Shown: positions 6,447 to 15,455, counted from the stretch's first letter. The stretch is DNA of 53,713 bases from UBA4664 sp038244585 (GCA_038244585.1 JBBRTI010000004.1:1-53713), one strand, 5' to 3'. The notes: generated from the letters alone by a model not told the origin. Program-made: numbers and translations.

Positions 6447-8908
6447 GTATCTACGAGTACCGTGGTGGTGGCCTTAGGCTGGCAAAAGCCTCCGTCGCGG
6501 TACGGGGCGGGCGCATAGTATACAGGGCAGCATATTTGCTGGCCGGGCTCAGTGCGGGCTCTGCCGTTGTGGCCTTTATCTTCAAGATACCCCACGCACC
6601 CTTCGCAGCCGCTGGCGTTGGGTTCATCTGTCTAACGCTTGGCCTCTGGCTGCAGCGCGACGTCATGAGGTTGCCTGCCAGCCCCTTAGGCAACACTAAA
6701 CGGCTTGACCTCTTGCTGCCCGCAACTGTCGCTTCGGGCTACCGCCCGGACGCGGGCCTGGCCGGCTTATGGAACCAGTTGGTCGCCACGTGGCAGGTTC
6801 GATTCCTGATCGCCCGGTTTGACCTGCACCCGGACCTGATCACTCAGGTCCTGGCGGCTGGCGGGGCTGACACCGACGCTATCTGGGCCGAAGCCGAACG
6901 TTTAGCGGCACAAGCCGGTCAGACGACTTTGTCCGAAGCGGCCATCGCGGCCGCTATCCTCACGAGCGTAGCCGGCACTCGTGAAATGTTAACAGCGGTC
7001 AAGCTGGAGCCGGCCGATTTGGCCGAAGGCGTCGCCTGGATTGCACGATTGGAAGCCTTCCAGAGTGCCAAGAAACCGATTTACGGTGGTATAGCTCGCG
7101 ACTGGGCCGCCGGCTTCACGCCGCTACTCAGCCAATTCGGGCAGAATCTAAGCCGCCAGGTCGAGGTAGTGGGGAGCCGGTTTGGCGTCCAGGAGCGTAC
7201 CAACCAGCTTGATACGTTGATCAGCGGCCTCGCCAGCGGCACTGGCAGCGTCGTCGTAGTCGGGGAGCCCGGTATCGGCAAGACAGCCCTATTATATGGG
7301 CTGGCCGACCGCCTGCTTCAGGGCAATAACGGGGGAGCCTTGGCCCATCATCAGGTAGTGGCCTTAAACGCCTCAGTTATACTCTCCAGCCAACGCGGGG
7401 CAGGCGATTTGGAACGCATCGTGTTGCAGCTCCTAAGCGAGGCTGCTCATGCCGGCAACATTGTCATAGCGCTGGACGAGGCGCAATTATTCTTCGGTCA
7501 GGGCGTGGGAGCCGCCAACCTTAGCCAAGTTCTGCTACCAGTCCTTCAAGCCCGCAGCCTCAAGATCGTTTTTGCCATCACGGCCGGCGATTGGCAGCGG
7601 ATGCGGGCAACTAACACCGCCCTGACGAGTCTGCTGACACCGCTGGTCCTCGCTGAGCCTCCGGAAGACGAGGTCATTCGTCTGCTCGCCGACCGATCGC
7701 TGCTACTCGAGCAGGGTACCTACACCACCACCTGGCGAGCACTCGGTGAAGCCTACCGCCTGTCAGGCCGCTACTTCCCTGATGAGGCTTTTCCGGGCAA
7801 GGCGCTCAAACTACTTGAGGCGTCTTATACCCATGCCGAAGGACAATTCATTACTCCGGTCAGCGTCCAGCGGGCCGTCGAGAGCCAACTCGGGGTCAAA
7901 GTGGAGCAGGCCGGTAGCGATGAGGCTGATGCGCTCCTGCATCTGGAAGACCGCATCCACGAGCGGATGATCAACCAGTCTCACGCAGTTGGTGTGGTCG
8001 CCGCCGCGCTACGCCGCGCCAGGGCCGGCGTCGCCAACCCTAAGAGACCAATCGGCTCGTTCTTGTTCCTGGGACCGACCGGCGTTGGTAAAACCGAGCT
8101 CGCTCGCAGCCTGGCTGCACTCTATTTTGGAGCCGAAACCAACATGGTGCGGCTTGACATGAGTGAATACCAACAGGCCAGCGATGTCAGCCGCATATTA
8201 GCCGGGGCAGCCGAAAATCCCCAGGGATTACTGGCCAAGGTCCGGCAGCAGCCCTTCAGCGTGGTGTTACTCGACGAAATCGAGAAGGCCGACTCTAATA
8301 TACTCAACCTCATGCTCCAACTGCTCGATGAGGGCAACCTGACTGACGCTACTGGTAAGATGACTTCATTCAAGGACGCCATCATAATTGCCACTTCTAA
8401 CGCCGGTGCTGAGGAAATCCGCCGTCACATCGACGCCGGAGAGGAGCTAGCAGCGTTTGAGCAGGAGTTTACTGACCGGCTCATCAGCTCAGGCCAATTC
8501 AAGCCCGAACTCATTAACCGCTTCGATGAGGTAGTGCTTTTCCGTCCACTAAATGAAACTGAACTGGCTCAGGTGGTGGCGCTTCTCATTGATGAGGTTA
8601 ACCGGACGCTTGAACCACAGAAAATCGCCGTCACACTGTCCGCCGCTGCTATTACGCACCTGGTAACGGCCGGATACGACCCACGCCTAGGGGCACGACC
8701 CATGCGGCGGATGGTAACCCGAACCGTCGAAGACGCCATCGCCGGACGTATCCTGCGCGGCGAAACGGCGGCCGGGGACGTCATTCACCTGTTCCGCGGC
8801 GACGTGGGCGGTGAGTCCGAGACAACCTCGGTACCGCCGCCTATGAAACCAGCTCCTCCAGTCAGCGAGGTCCTCTATGAGCGGCCCAAGGACAAAACCA
8901 GCTCTTAG
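6443..8908 (+). CDS. Membrane-anchored Clp-type AAA+ ATPase (two ATPase modules)
   Basis: 821 residues from ATG 6443, which overlaps the previous stop. Longer upstream starts would bury the whole preceding gene. Residues about 20-75 contain two hydrophobic segments, unusual for Clp proteins. The first module has Walker A GEPGIGKTA (about 273) and Walker B IVIALDEAQ (about 342). The second has GPTGVGKTE (about 543), VVLLDEIEKAD (about 608), the ATSNAG sensor and a ClpB-type C-terminal subdomain ending near 790. The order matches the ClpA/B/C class. A PGF-type loop for ClpP docking is not apparent, so it may be an unfoldase or disaggregase at the membrane. The tail is Pro-rich and charged. Confidence 0.85.
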   Translation: MSIYEYRGGGLRLAKASVAVRGGRIVYRAAYLLAGLSAGSAVVAFIFKIPHAPFAAAGVGFICLTLGLWLQRDVMRLPASPLGNTKRLDLLLPATVASGYRPDAGLAGLWNQLVATWQVRFLIARFDLHPDLITQVLAAGGADTDAIWAEAERLAAQAGQTTLSEAAIAAAILTSVAGTREMLTAVKLEPADLAEGVAWIARLEAFQSAKKPIYGGIARDWAAGFTPLLSQFGQNLSRQVEVVGSRFGVQERTNQLDTLISGLASGTGSVVVVGEPGIGKTALLYGLADRLLQGNNGGALAHHQVVALNASVILSSQRGAGDLERIVLQLLSEAAHAGNIVIALDEAQLFFGQGVGAANLSQVLLPVLQARSLKIVFAITAGDWQRMRATNTALTSLLTPLVLAEPPEDEVIRLLADRSLLLEQGTYTTTWRALGEAYRLSGRYFPDEAFPGKALKLLEASYTHAEGQFITPVSVQRAVESQLGVKVEQAGSDEADALLHLEDRIHERMINQSHAVGVVAAALRRARAGVANPKRPIGSFLFLGPTGVGKTELARSLAALYFGAETNMVRLDMSEYQQASDVSRILAGAAENPQGLLAKVRQQPFSVVLLDEIEKADSNILNLMLQLLDEGNLTDATGKMTSFKDAIIIATSNAGAEEIRRHIDAGEELAAFEQEFTDRLISSGQFKPELINRFDEVVLFRPLNETELAQVVALLIDEVNRTLEPQKIAVTLSAAAITHLVTAGYDPRLGARPMRRMVTRTVEDAIAGRILRGETAAGDVIHLFRGDVGGESETTSVPPPMKPAPPVSEVLYERPKDKTSS

Positions 8909-9002
8909 GCAAAGCGCCTAGTTTGTACAAAGTTGCCCAGGTATCGTTGTAACATCGTACAATGCTACATCGTTAACCATGAGCGCATAATGTATCTAAC
9001 AC

Positions 9003-9026
9003 ATATAATTACTTGGAGTTATCTTT
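9003..9026 (+). promoter_or_regulatory. -10 box and Shine-Dalgarno of the first YggT gene
   Basis: TATAAT at 9003-9008 and TTGGAG about 10 nt before the ATG at 9027. TAGGC/GCCTA just after the Clp gene stop (8906-8922) may be its weak 3' hairpin. Confidence 0.5.
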
Positions 9027-9404
9027 ATGGCAGATGTAGAACGTACCACCGAAACAACCACCGTGGCCCCGGTTGAAAACGGAGCAACGACCCAAACCGT
9101 CGTGGCACATAGTGCCAGTGCTGGCGCCAAGGTTGAAATGATCATCTACTACATCGTCGGGCTGGTGGAAGCTTTCCTGGCCATACGTTTTGTTCTATCC
9201 CTTCTCGGTGCTCTTCAAAGCAATGGGTTCGCTCAGTTCATCTACAACCTGACCTATCCTTTCGTCGCGCCATTTTTCGGTCTCTTCGGATACAGCTTCC
9301 AGTACGGGGTAGCTCGTTTTGAGTTCGAAACTCTCATCGCCATGGCTGTCTACGCCCTTGTTGGGTATGCCATCGTGCGGCTTCTGCGCATCGGCCGAGC
9401 CTAA
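9027..9404 (+). CDS. YggT family membrane protein
   Basis: 125 residues. A Thr-rich hydrophilic N terminus (1-35) precedes membrane segments near 38-60, 70-85 and 98-118. The pattern LAIRFVLSLLG followed by a Pro-Phe turn is typical of YggT, a small membrane family linked to division and osmotic shock responses in other bacteria. A paralogue lies at 9998-10417, with a small LSm-like gene between. Ends at a clear terminator. Confidence 0.8.
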   Translation: MADVERTTETTTVAPVENGATTQTVVAHSASAGAKVEMIIYYIVGLVEAFLAIRFVLSLLGALQSNGFAQFIYNLTYPFVAPFFGLFGYSFQYGVARFEFETLIAMAVYALVGYAIVRLLRIGRA

Positions 9405-9410
9405 ACTATC

Positions 9411-9438
9411 GAAAAAGAGCCTTCGGGCTCTTTTTTTT
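9411..9438 (+). terminator. Intrinsic terminator after the first YggT gene
   Basis: GAGCC (9417-9421) pairs with GGCTC (9426-9430); eight T follow and an A-run precedes. Confidence 0.88.
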
Positions 9439-9448
9439 GATTTTTTTA

Positions 9449-9477
9449 TTGCCATAATGTAAAAAATATTCTATAGT
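9449..9477 (+). promoter_or_regulatory. Promoter of the LSm-like gene
   Basis: TTGCCA (9449-9454), 17 nt, TATAGT (9472-9477). Transcription should start near 9484, giving a leader of about 50 nt with GGAG before the ATG. Confidence 0.6.
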
Positions 9478-9532
9478 GATTATCATGTCCTGTCACCCGG
9501 CAAGATTGCAGTCCACTCGTCCAAGGAGCTAA

Positions 9533-9757
9533 ATGCCGTCAGAACCAGCCGTCCGGACCATTGCCTCAACCCAGTTAGGCGACTACACCGAACAGCTTAT
9601 GCCCAACAACCGAATCGAACTATTAACCAAGACCGGAGTCAGATATATCGGCTGGGTAGTCAAAGTCAGCCAAAATTCCATCTTGATGAAGCTTCAGGAC
9701 GCCGGGAGTAAATTCCTTTTTGAACGCACTAGCATCGGCAGTTTTCAGATCATCTGA
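9533..9757 (+). CDS. 74-residue protein with an Sm/LSm (Hfq-like) pattern
   Basis: Residues about 26-74 read like a small beta barrel: RIELLTKTGVRYIGWVVKV, a turn, ILMKLQD, then FLFERTSIGSF. Against Hfq this gives the Sm1 pattern (hydrophobic strand, glycine, five residues, glycine, hydrophobic strand, turn, strand) and an Sm2-like FERTSI in place of YKHAIS. The N-terminal QDxFLN helix and the RNA-binding YKH of Hfq are not conserved. If right, it would form a ring and bind RNA. This is inference from residue pattern only; another SH3-like barrel is possible. The start has GGAG spaced 6 nt. It sits between two YggT-type genes but has its own promoter and terminator. Confidence 0.5.
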   Translation: MPSEPAVRTIASTQLGDYTEQLMPNNRIELLTKTGVRYIGWVVKVSQNSILMKLQDAGSKFLFERTSIGSFQII

Positions 9758-9764
9758 ATCTCGT

Positions 9765-9800
9765 GCATCCAACCGATTGGATGCGCTGTGAGTTTTTTTT
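9765..9800 (+). terminator. Hairpin with distal T-run after the LSm-like gene
   Basis: GCATCCAA (9765-9772) and TTGGATGC (9777-9784) form a perfect 8-bp stem; eight T follow at 9793-9800 after an 8-nt gap. Confidence 0.6.
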
Positions 9801-9836
9801 GATTGAGCAGTCAAGCGACCCGCGCCACACCGGCCT

Positions 9837-9867
9837 GCCCGCCTCGGATTTTTTTTCCGAGGCGGGC
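9837..9867. other. Perfect 12-bp inverted repeat with a T7 loop
   Basis: GCCCGCCTCGGA (9837-9848) and TCCGAGGCGGGC (9856-9867) flank seven T. A very stable hairpin in the otherwise gene-free 9801-9997 stretch. The T-run is in the loop, so it is not a standard terminator; it may back up the preceding one or protect a 3' end. Confidence 0.6.
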
Positions 9868-9997
9868 GTATTACGGTCTTATGCAATCGTGCAACATACC
9901 TGCGCGCCGTACCTCAAGGTCTGAAAGTTTTACTAATGCCTTACCCGCGCTAAAGGTCCACAATACGAGTGTAATTAATGTTTTGAGGTAAATAATT

Positions 9998-10417
9998 ATG
10001 GCAAAGAACCGTATCAACGGAAATCGTCGCGAGGACTATGACGATTTCCGCGAATCCCTGAATCCCTCGATGTCCCGAGACTACGGCCAAGTCAGTGAGC
10101 GCGATGTCAATATGGCAGCAGCCGGATCAGTCGCCGAGCAGCTTGTAAGAATTGCGGCCTGGGTGCTTTCGGCCGTACTTGCCCTCCGCTTCGTCACGCA
10201 CATATTTTCGAACGACACGGCCAATGGGTTTGTTAGCTTCGTCAACGTCGTGACTGACTGGCTGGCGATACCATTCCAAAACTTATTCCAGAGCGTTCCC
10301 GCCGGATTATCCGGGTTCTTCGATTTCCCGGCTGTCGCAGCTTTGGTCCTCATAGTGGCAATCGCGTACCTGCTCAACTGGTTACTAGCTAGCACACGTC
10401 GCGACGATATCGTCTAA
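9998..10417 (+). CDS. YggT-like membrane protein, paralogue of the gene at 9027
   Basis: 139 residues. A charged, Arg/Asp-rich N terminus (1-45) precedes three hydrophobic segments (about 52-68, 80-100, 112-132). LALRFVTHIF, a Phe-Val turn and IPFQNLF mirror the first YggT protein, so they look like diverged duplicates. GAGGTAAATAATT upstream supplies a Shine-Dalgarno. It ends at a bidirectional terminator shared with the convergent helicase. Confidence 0.65.
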   Translation: MAKNRINGNRREDYDDFRESLNPSMSRDYGQVSERDVNMAAAGSVAEQLVRIAAWVLSAVLALRFVTHIFSNDTANGFVSFVNVVTDWLAIPFQNLFQSVPAGLSGFFDFPAVAALVLIVAIAYLLNWLLASTRRDDIV

Positions 10418-10433
10418 CGCCGTCCGGTTTAAT

Positions 10434-10461
10434 AAAAAAGAGCCCCGTAGGGCTCTTTTTT
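10434..10461. terminator. Bidirectional intrinsic terminator
   Basis: GAGCCC (10440-10445) and GGGCTC (10450-10455) with an A-run before and T-run after, shared by the YggT-like gene and the helicase. Confidence 0.9.
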
Positions 10462-10477
10462 ATTCTCTTAGTCTAAG

Positions 10478-11737
10478 CTAATAGCGGCGCTTGCCGTTAT
10501 TACCGCTGAAACCGCCGCTTGAAGCACGGGGTGTGAACGGCTCCGGCTGGTTAGATACGAACGTCAGGGCAATACCCATCTGTCCGGCACGGCCGGTACG
10601 GCCGATACGGTGAATGTAATCTTCGTAAACCTTGGGCTGGTCAAAGTTGATGACGTGACTGACATTCGGGATGTCCAAACCGCGAGCCGCGACGTCAGTG
10701 GCGATAAGCGCCTGCACCGTCTCATTCTTGAAGGCGTTCAACGCGCGCTGGCGCTGGGGCTGGCTCTTGTTACCGTGGATGGCTTCGACTTTGAGGCCTT
10801 TCTGGCTCAGACGGTCGGCAAGCTTCTGCACGCCCCACTTGGTCTCACCGAAAATGAGGACCTTCTTGAACGCAGGGTCGGCCAGCATTTCGGCCAGTTT
10901 GTCTTCTTTGGCCATCTTGTCGCCATCGAAGCGGACAACGTCCTGTTCGACATGGCTGGAGGTCTCGCCCTTGCGGACGCTGATTGTCTCCGGGTTGCTC
11001 AGGATGGTCGCAATCAGACCGTCGATTTCACGATTGGTCGTCGCCGAGAAGAACATGGTGTGGCGTTCGCCGGGGAAGTGACCGATAATGGTCCGGATGT
11101 CCTTGATGAAGCCCATGTCGAGCATACGGTCGGCTTCGTCGAGCACGAGCGTGTCGAACCCTTCGAAGGTCAGGCCGTAGTTCTCCAGCAAGTCCTTGAT
11201 GCGGCCGGGAGTTCCAATAATGAACTGCGGGCGGCGGCGGATTTGCATGAGCTGACGGTTGATGGACGCGCCGCCGACAACGAGTGCCGAATACAGGTTA
11301 AGGCCGCGGGCGAACATCCGGAACTCTTCCTCGATCTGGACAGCCAGTTCGCGGGTCGGAACCATGATGAGCGTACGCTTGGTCGTGCCAACCAGCATGC
11401 GCTGGAGAAGCGGCAGCAGGAACGCAGCCGTCTTACCGGTACCGGTATTAGCGAGGCCGATGACATCCTTGCCTTCGAGGACAATAGGAATCGCTCCGTC
11501 CTGAACAGGTGTCGGGTGAGTATAACCGTGTTCACTGATGTTGCTCATCAGGCGTTTGTCGAAGTTGAAGTCGGCAAACGAGTTAACGGACACGAACGGT
11601 ATCTCATCGACAAGAGGTGTAGCTTTGTTGATGAACTTATTCGGGTCGATAGTTTTGGTTTGTGGTGCTCGGCGCTGATTGCGCGATGAAAACACCGGGC
11701 GGCCGCTACGGCTGCCATTTGAGTTGTTTGAATACAA
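10478..11737 (-). CDS. DEAD-box RNA helicase (RhlE/CshA type)
   Basis: 419 residues. All core motifs are present: Q motif with FNFDKRLMSNI and HPTPVQ, Walker A ANTGTGKT, PTRELA, TPGR, VLDEADRM, FFSATT, and HRIGRTGRAGQ in the second RecA lobe. A short Gly/Asn/Arg tail replaces long RNA-binding extensions. It would unwind short RNA duplexes in ribosome assembly or mRNA decay. The start is TTG at 11737 with GGAG eight bases upstream; there is no in-frame ATG nearby. About 220 nt of non-coding sequence lies upstream, resembling the long leaders of cold-induced helicases, though I see no defined cold-box. Confidence 0.92.
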   Translation of the reverse strand: MYSNNSNGSRSGRPVFSSRNQRRAPQTKTIDPNKFINKATPLVDEIPFVSVNSFADFNFDKRLMSNISEHGYTHPTPVQDGAIPIVLEGKDVIGLANTGTGKTAAFLLPLLQRMLVGTTKRTLIMVPTRELAVQIEEEFRMFARGLNLYSALVVGGASINRQLMQIRRRPQFIIGTPGRIKDLLENYGLTFEGFDTLVLDEADRMLDMGFIKDIRTIIGHFPGERHTMFFSATTNREIDGLIATILSNPETISVRKGETSSHVEQDVVRFDGDKMAKEDKLAEMLADPAFKKVLIFGETKWGVQKLADRLSQKGLKVEAIHGNKSQPQRQRALNAFKNETVQALIATDVAARGLDIPNVSHVINFDQPKVYEDYIHRIGRTGRAGQMGIALTFVSNQPEPFTPRASSGGFSGNNGKRRY

Positions 11738-12060
11738 TATTCTGCTCCATGCAGGTCTCGTTCGCTTCGGCGGTAGTCGCCAGAGTGTGCCCGTCGTGTT
11801 GGGGCATATGGCGTGTTTGAATCGCGTAGGGGACGTGCATTTTAAAGTGGGTTGATGTAGAACTGCCGTTCATGTTCATCAGCGTAATTCTTCAACCGAA
11901 ACGCAGATACACGAAAAACAATTAATAAGACTCTAACACAAAGATGTTTGGTTGTCGATAGTTTTAGTTGCCTTTTAGGTAGAATTATCTCTAAGTAGTA
12001 TTATTGGATAGAGTCGCTGGTGATTGTTCTGTGGGCTCAAATAAGTGACGCACCGACGAA
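11738..12060. other. Divergent intergenic region with a long helicase leader
   Basis: No convincing gene. On the minus strand, AT-rich sequence around 11915-11950 (TTGTGT, TATTAA) is the best helicase promoter area, implying a leader of about 180-200 nt. On the plus strand, TATAAT at 12071 drives the next gene. Confidence 0.4.
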
Positions 12061-12134
12061 TTCTAAGATCATGCCGTATAATATCCTCAGTAGTGACTTC
12101 CGAGCTACTTTCAGCCTCGTCCCTGGAGCCAAAC

Positions 12135-12545
12135 ATGTCTCTTCCCCGAGTACATTTTCGTACCGCTCGCGTTAAGCCCTGGGCTGTTGGAGCCGGGCTG
12201 GCTGCAACGAGCGTCATCGGCCTAACGCTGTTTTTTCTTGCCAATCACCGGGACAAGTCCGGTGCAGAGTCACACGAGATGGACCTCAGCGACATCGACT
12301 CGGCGAAGCTGAAGCATCGACTGGAAAATGACAGCCAGGAGATGTTTCAGCAGCTTATCAGGCTTTACCTGAACGATTACCGAGTCTCCCTGATAGAACT
12401 CGTCCCGCCATACTCTGATGGCATCGGGTATGTACTACGAGTCAGCCTGGACCAACCTATTCCCAGCAATGAATTTGCTGATTTCGAAAAGGCGGTCATC
12501 GCGGCGGTTGCCTCGCTGCTCGAAGTCGAACCCACCATGGACTGA
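12135..12545 (+). CDS. Single-pass membrane protein of unknown function
   Basis: 136 residues from ATG 12135, chosen because TGGAG lies 7 nt upstream and TATAAT is at 12071-12076; the longer frame from 12045 would precede the promoter. One membrane segment (about 17-38) is followed by an acidic helical domain with LIRLYLNDYRV and a C-terminal part resembling a small alpha/beta fold. I do not recognise a family. Ends at a terminator at 12594-12609. Confidence 0.65.
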   Translation: MSLPRVHFRTARVKPWAVGAGLAATSVIGLTLFFLANHRDKSGAESHEMDLSDIDSAKLKHRLENDSQEMFQQLIRLYLNDYRVSLIELVPPYSDGIGYVLRVSLDQPIPSNEFADFEKAVIAAVASLLEVEPTMD

Positions 12546-12593
12546 AGCGGAAAATGTCCCAAAACAATCCAAGCCCTCACCGGCACAATCACC

Positions 12594-12617
12594 GCCCCTT
12601 TCGAGGGGCTAATTATT
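12594..12617 (+). terminator. Intrinsic terminator
   Basis: GCCCCT (12594-12599), TTCG loop, AGGGGC (12604-12609), then a TAATTATTT tract. Confidence 0.75.
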
Positions 12618-12660
12618 TGTCTCATAAATAATTTTGACTTATGACAAAGATAATAGTTTA

Positions 12661-13011
12661 ATGTTGAAGCCGATACGTCAGTATTTTGCCCTCCGAAAGG
12701 CTGGTGGTGTTATGTCCTCCGATTTGGAGGCTTCTGCCTCCGATAGTTCCCATAAGGTAATTGCAAATGAACTGACGGCGTGCGCGGATATCGTCGTCAC
12801 CGACTATGCCGATGATGCCGTTGACGCCCTGCGGAAGCTCTATCGTCAACGTGCCGACCTCACGCGTGTCCCGCTACGCAGACTGTTTAACAAGTCACCG
12901 CACTTAGCCATGCTGATGGCTATGGAGGTAGGGCGCCACCTTCTTGTCCAGAGGCTTATCGAAGCCAACAAGCTCAATAAAAAAGACATTAAACATTTCA
13001 GCATTTTCTAA
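12661..13011 (+). CDS. Conserved-looking small protein, function unknown
   Basis: 116 residues from ATG 12661. GATAAT (12649-12654) ends 6 nt before this ATG, again suggesting a leaderless start. A TTG at 12634 would precede the -10 box, and ATG 12712 is an alternative. The first 40 residues are basic and Ser-rich; the rest is helical with DYADDAVDALRKLYRQRADL and LLVQRLIEANKLNKKDIKHF. No family recognised; the charged helices suggest a small cytosolic or nucleic-acid-associated protein. Confidence 0.6.
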   Translation: MLKPIRQYFALRKAGGVMSSDLEASASDSSHKVIANELTACADIVVTDYADDAVDALRKLYRQRADLTRVPLRRLFNKSPHLAMLMAMEVGRHLLVQRLIEANKLNKKDIKHFSIF

Positions 13012-13039
13012 ACCGTGAGAGCACTTCCGAATTCTCCCA

Positions 13040-13077
13040 CCCCGGTAAGCTCCCAGGCCTACCGGGGGCTTCTTTTG
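13040..13077 (+). terminator. Intrinsic terminator
   Basis: CCCCGGTA (13040-13047) pairs with TACCGGGG (13060-13067), followed by a GCTTCTTTT tract. Confidence 0.85.
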
Positions 13078-13136
13078 TCGATAAATAGTCTTCCACACCT
13101 AGACACATTGCTACCGCTACCTATATGCTCGGACTC

Positions 13137-15455
13137 ATGAGCAAACACCTCGTTATCGTTGAGAGCCCGGCCAAGGGCAAGACCATAAGTAAGTTTTTAG
13201 GGCCCGATTATATTGTCGAGGCCTCCTTTGGGCATGTCCGGGATCTGCCGAAAAGCGGCATGTCGATTGATATCGAGAATGGTTTCAAACCGGCCTACGA
13301 GGTCAGCCCCGATAAAAAGAAGCGGATAACCGAACTCAAAAAACTGGCTAAGAGCGTCGATGACGTCTATCTGGCCTCCGATGAGGACCGCGAAGGCGAG
13401 GCCATCAGCTGGCACTTGTGCCAGGCCCTCGGCCTAGACCCCAAAGTTACCAAGCGGATCGTCTTCCATGAAATCACCAAGACCGCCATCATGGCCGCTC
13501 TCGAAGCACCGCGGTTCGTCGACCAGAACCTGGTAGATGCACAACAGGCCCGCCGAGTACTTGACCGCCTAGTGGGATACGAACTGTCACCCGTATTATG
13601 GAAAAAAGTTCAGAGGGGACTGAGCGCCGGGCGTGTGCAGAGCGTAGCCGTGCGTCTGATTGTCGAACGTGAGCGTGAAATCGAAGGTTTCGACGCAAAA
13701 TCCAGCTTCAAAGTGGCGGCCGAATTCACGCTGGACGGGGGAGTCCTGCTAAAGGCCGAGCTGCCACGCAAATTCCCAACCGCCGAAGAGGCCAGCCAGT
13801 TCTTAAACGACTGCCGCTCCGCGAGGTTTAGCGTGGCGGGACTTGAGACCAAACCGGGTAAGCGGACACCGGCCGCGCCATTTACCACTTCCACGCTACA
13901 GCAAGAGGCCAGCCGCAAACTCAGCTTCAGCGTCCGCCAAACCATGGTAGTGGCCCAGAAATTATATGAGGCGGGACGTATTACCTACATGCGTACTGAC
14001 TCCGTGCACCTGAGCGACCTGGCACTAAATGCCACCCGAGACACCATTAATAAGGAGTACGGCGAGTCGTATTATGAACGGCGCCAGTTTACTACCAAGA
14101 GCGCCGGTGCACAGGAGGCGCATGAGGCCATCCGCCCGACGGAATTTGGTGTCGCTTCAATTTCGGGAGACCGCAATGAGGCCCGTTTGTACGAGCTCAT
14201 CTGGAAACGTACCCTGGCATCGCAGATGTCCGACGCACAGCTGGAACGAACAACAGCCGAAGTCGCCGTTTCGACTCGACCCGAAAAACTGTCTGCCAAG
14301 GGCGAAGTCGTCATCTTCGACGGTTTCCTTAAACTATATCTGGTCAGCCGCGACGAAGATGACGAAGCAACCGCGGAAGGCATCTTGCCGCCATTAACTG
14401 TCGGACAGATTCTGGATCTAGCCCGTATGAGCGCCGTCCAGACTTACGACCGACCCAAGCCCCGCTATACCGAAGCCTCTCTGGTCAAACGGCTTGAAGA
14501 AATGGGCATCGGACGACCGTCGACTTTTGCACCGACCATTTCAACCATCCAGGACCGTGATTATGTCGTCAAAGGCGACCTTGAAGGCAAAGAACGCCCC
14601 GTACAGAAGTTTGAGCTGTCAAGCGCGGGCGATGTGACCGAAGAGCGTACTTCAGAAATATATGGTGCCGACCGCGGCAAGCTGGTTCCCACCTCCGTCG
14701 GCATGGTCGTTACCGATTTCCTGGTACAGCACTTCCCAGACATCGTCGACTACAGTTTCACCGCCCGAGTAGAAGGTGATTTCGACGATATTGCTGAAGG
14801 ACACAAAGTCTGGAACACCATGATCGCCGAGTTTTACGGACCATTTCATAAGACGGTCGAGGATGTGACCGGCATGGAAATCAGCGATGCCGGCGGACGT
14901 CGCATCTTAGGCAATGACCCCAAATCCGGCAAGCCTGTCATCGCCCGCCTCGGCAAGTTCGGTCCAATGCTCCAAATCGGCACTGCTGAAGACGAGGACA
15001 AGCCGACCTTCGCGCCCATGCCATCGAACAAACGCGTCGATGAAGTCACCTTGGAAGAAGCCTTGGAGATGTTCAAGCTTCCCCGTATAGTAGGCCAAAC
15101 GCCCGCTGGAATCGACATCGCGGCCAACCACGGCCGGTTCGGTCCCTATATTAAATGGGGCAGCACCTACGCCTCTATCAAGCCTGACGACCCTTTTACT
15201 GTCACTTTGGAACGGGCGCTTGAACTCATCGCCGAAAAAGAGGATTCCGACAAAAACAAATACATCACCCAGTTCGAAGGGACTAAAATTGCCGTCCTCA
15301 ATGGCCGTTACGGACCCTACATTACCGACGGCACGAAAAATGCCAAAATCCCCAAGGACACCGAACCGGCTAAACTTACTCTCAAAGAATGTGAGGAGCT
15401 GCTCAAGGCCGCTCCGGCAAAAAGTAAAAGACGCCGTATCGTTAAATCATCGTAA
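13137..15455 (+). CDS. topA: DNA topoisomerase I (type IA)
   Basis: 772 residues from ATG 13137, after a TATGCT-type -10 box 7 nt upstream; ATG 13125 lies inside that box. The Toprim domain starts at KHLVIVESPAKGK with DEDREGE (about 82-88). The strand-cleaving tyrosine is in ITYMRTDS (about 283). The C terminus has three Toprim-C-repeat modules (each with a K/RFGP or RYGPY core, about 600-760) instead of the cysteine zinc ribbons of the E. coli enzyme. It relaxes negative supercoils behind RNA polymerase. Length and motifs are complete. A basic tail may bind DNA or RNA polymerase. Confidence 0.95.
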   Translation: MSKHLVIVESPAKGKTISKFLGPDYIVEASFGHVRDLPKSGMSIDIENGFKPAYEVSPDKKKRITELKKLAKSVDDVYLASDEDREGEAISWHLCQALGLDPKVTKRIVFHEITKTAIMAALEAPRFVDQNLVDAQQARRVLDRLVGYELSPVLWKKVQRGLSAGRVQSVAVRLIVEREREIEGFDAKSSFKVAAEFTLDGGVLLKAELPRKFPTAEEASQFLNDCRSARFSVAGLETKPGKRTPAAPFTTSTLQQEASRKLSFSVRQTMVVAQKLYEAGRITYMRTDSVHLSDLALNATRDTINKEYGESYYERRQFTTKSAGAQEAHEAIRPTEFGVASISGDRNEARLYELIWKRTLASQMSDAQLERTTAEVAVSTRPEKLSAKGEVVIFDGFLKLYLVSRDEDDEATAEGILPPLTVGQILDLARMSAVQTYDRPKPRYTEASLVKRLEEMGIGRPSTFAPTISTIQDRDYVVKGDLEGKERPVQKFELSSAGDVTEERTSEIYGADRGKLVPTSVGMVVTDFLVQHFPDIVDYSFTARVEGDFDDIAEGHKVWNTMIAEFYGPFHKTVEDVTGMEISDAGGRRILGNDPKSGKPVIARLGKFGPMLQIGTAEDEDKPTFAPMPSNKRVDEVTLEEALEMFKLPRIVGQTPAGIDIAANHGRFGPYIKWGSTYASIKPDDPFTVTLERALELIAEKEDSDKNKYITQFEGTKIAVLNGRYGPYITDGTKNAKIPKDTEPAKLTLKECEELLKAAPAKSKRRRIVKSS

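Noticed and set aside
8911..8935. TTTGTACAAA palindromes here and at 42485 as recombination att sites
   Set aside because: Only a 10-bp palindrome is shared, there is no integrase gene, and flanking sequences differ.
10610..11689. Long plus-strand ORF (359 codons) opposite the helicase
   Set aside because: It is the exact antisense of a clear DEAD-box gene and has no ribosome site; its composition reflects the codon bias of the real gene.
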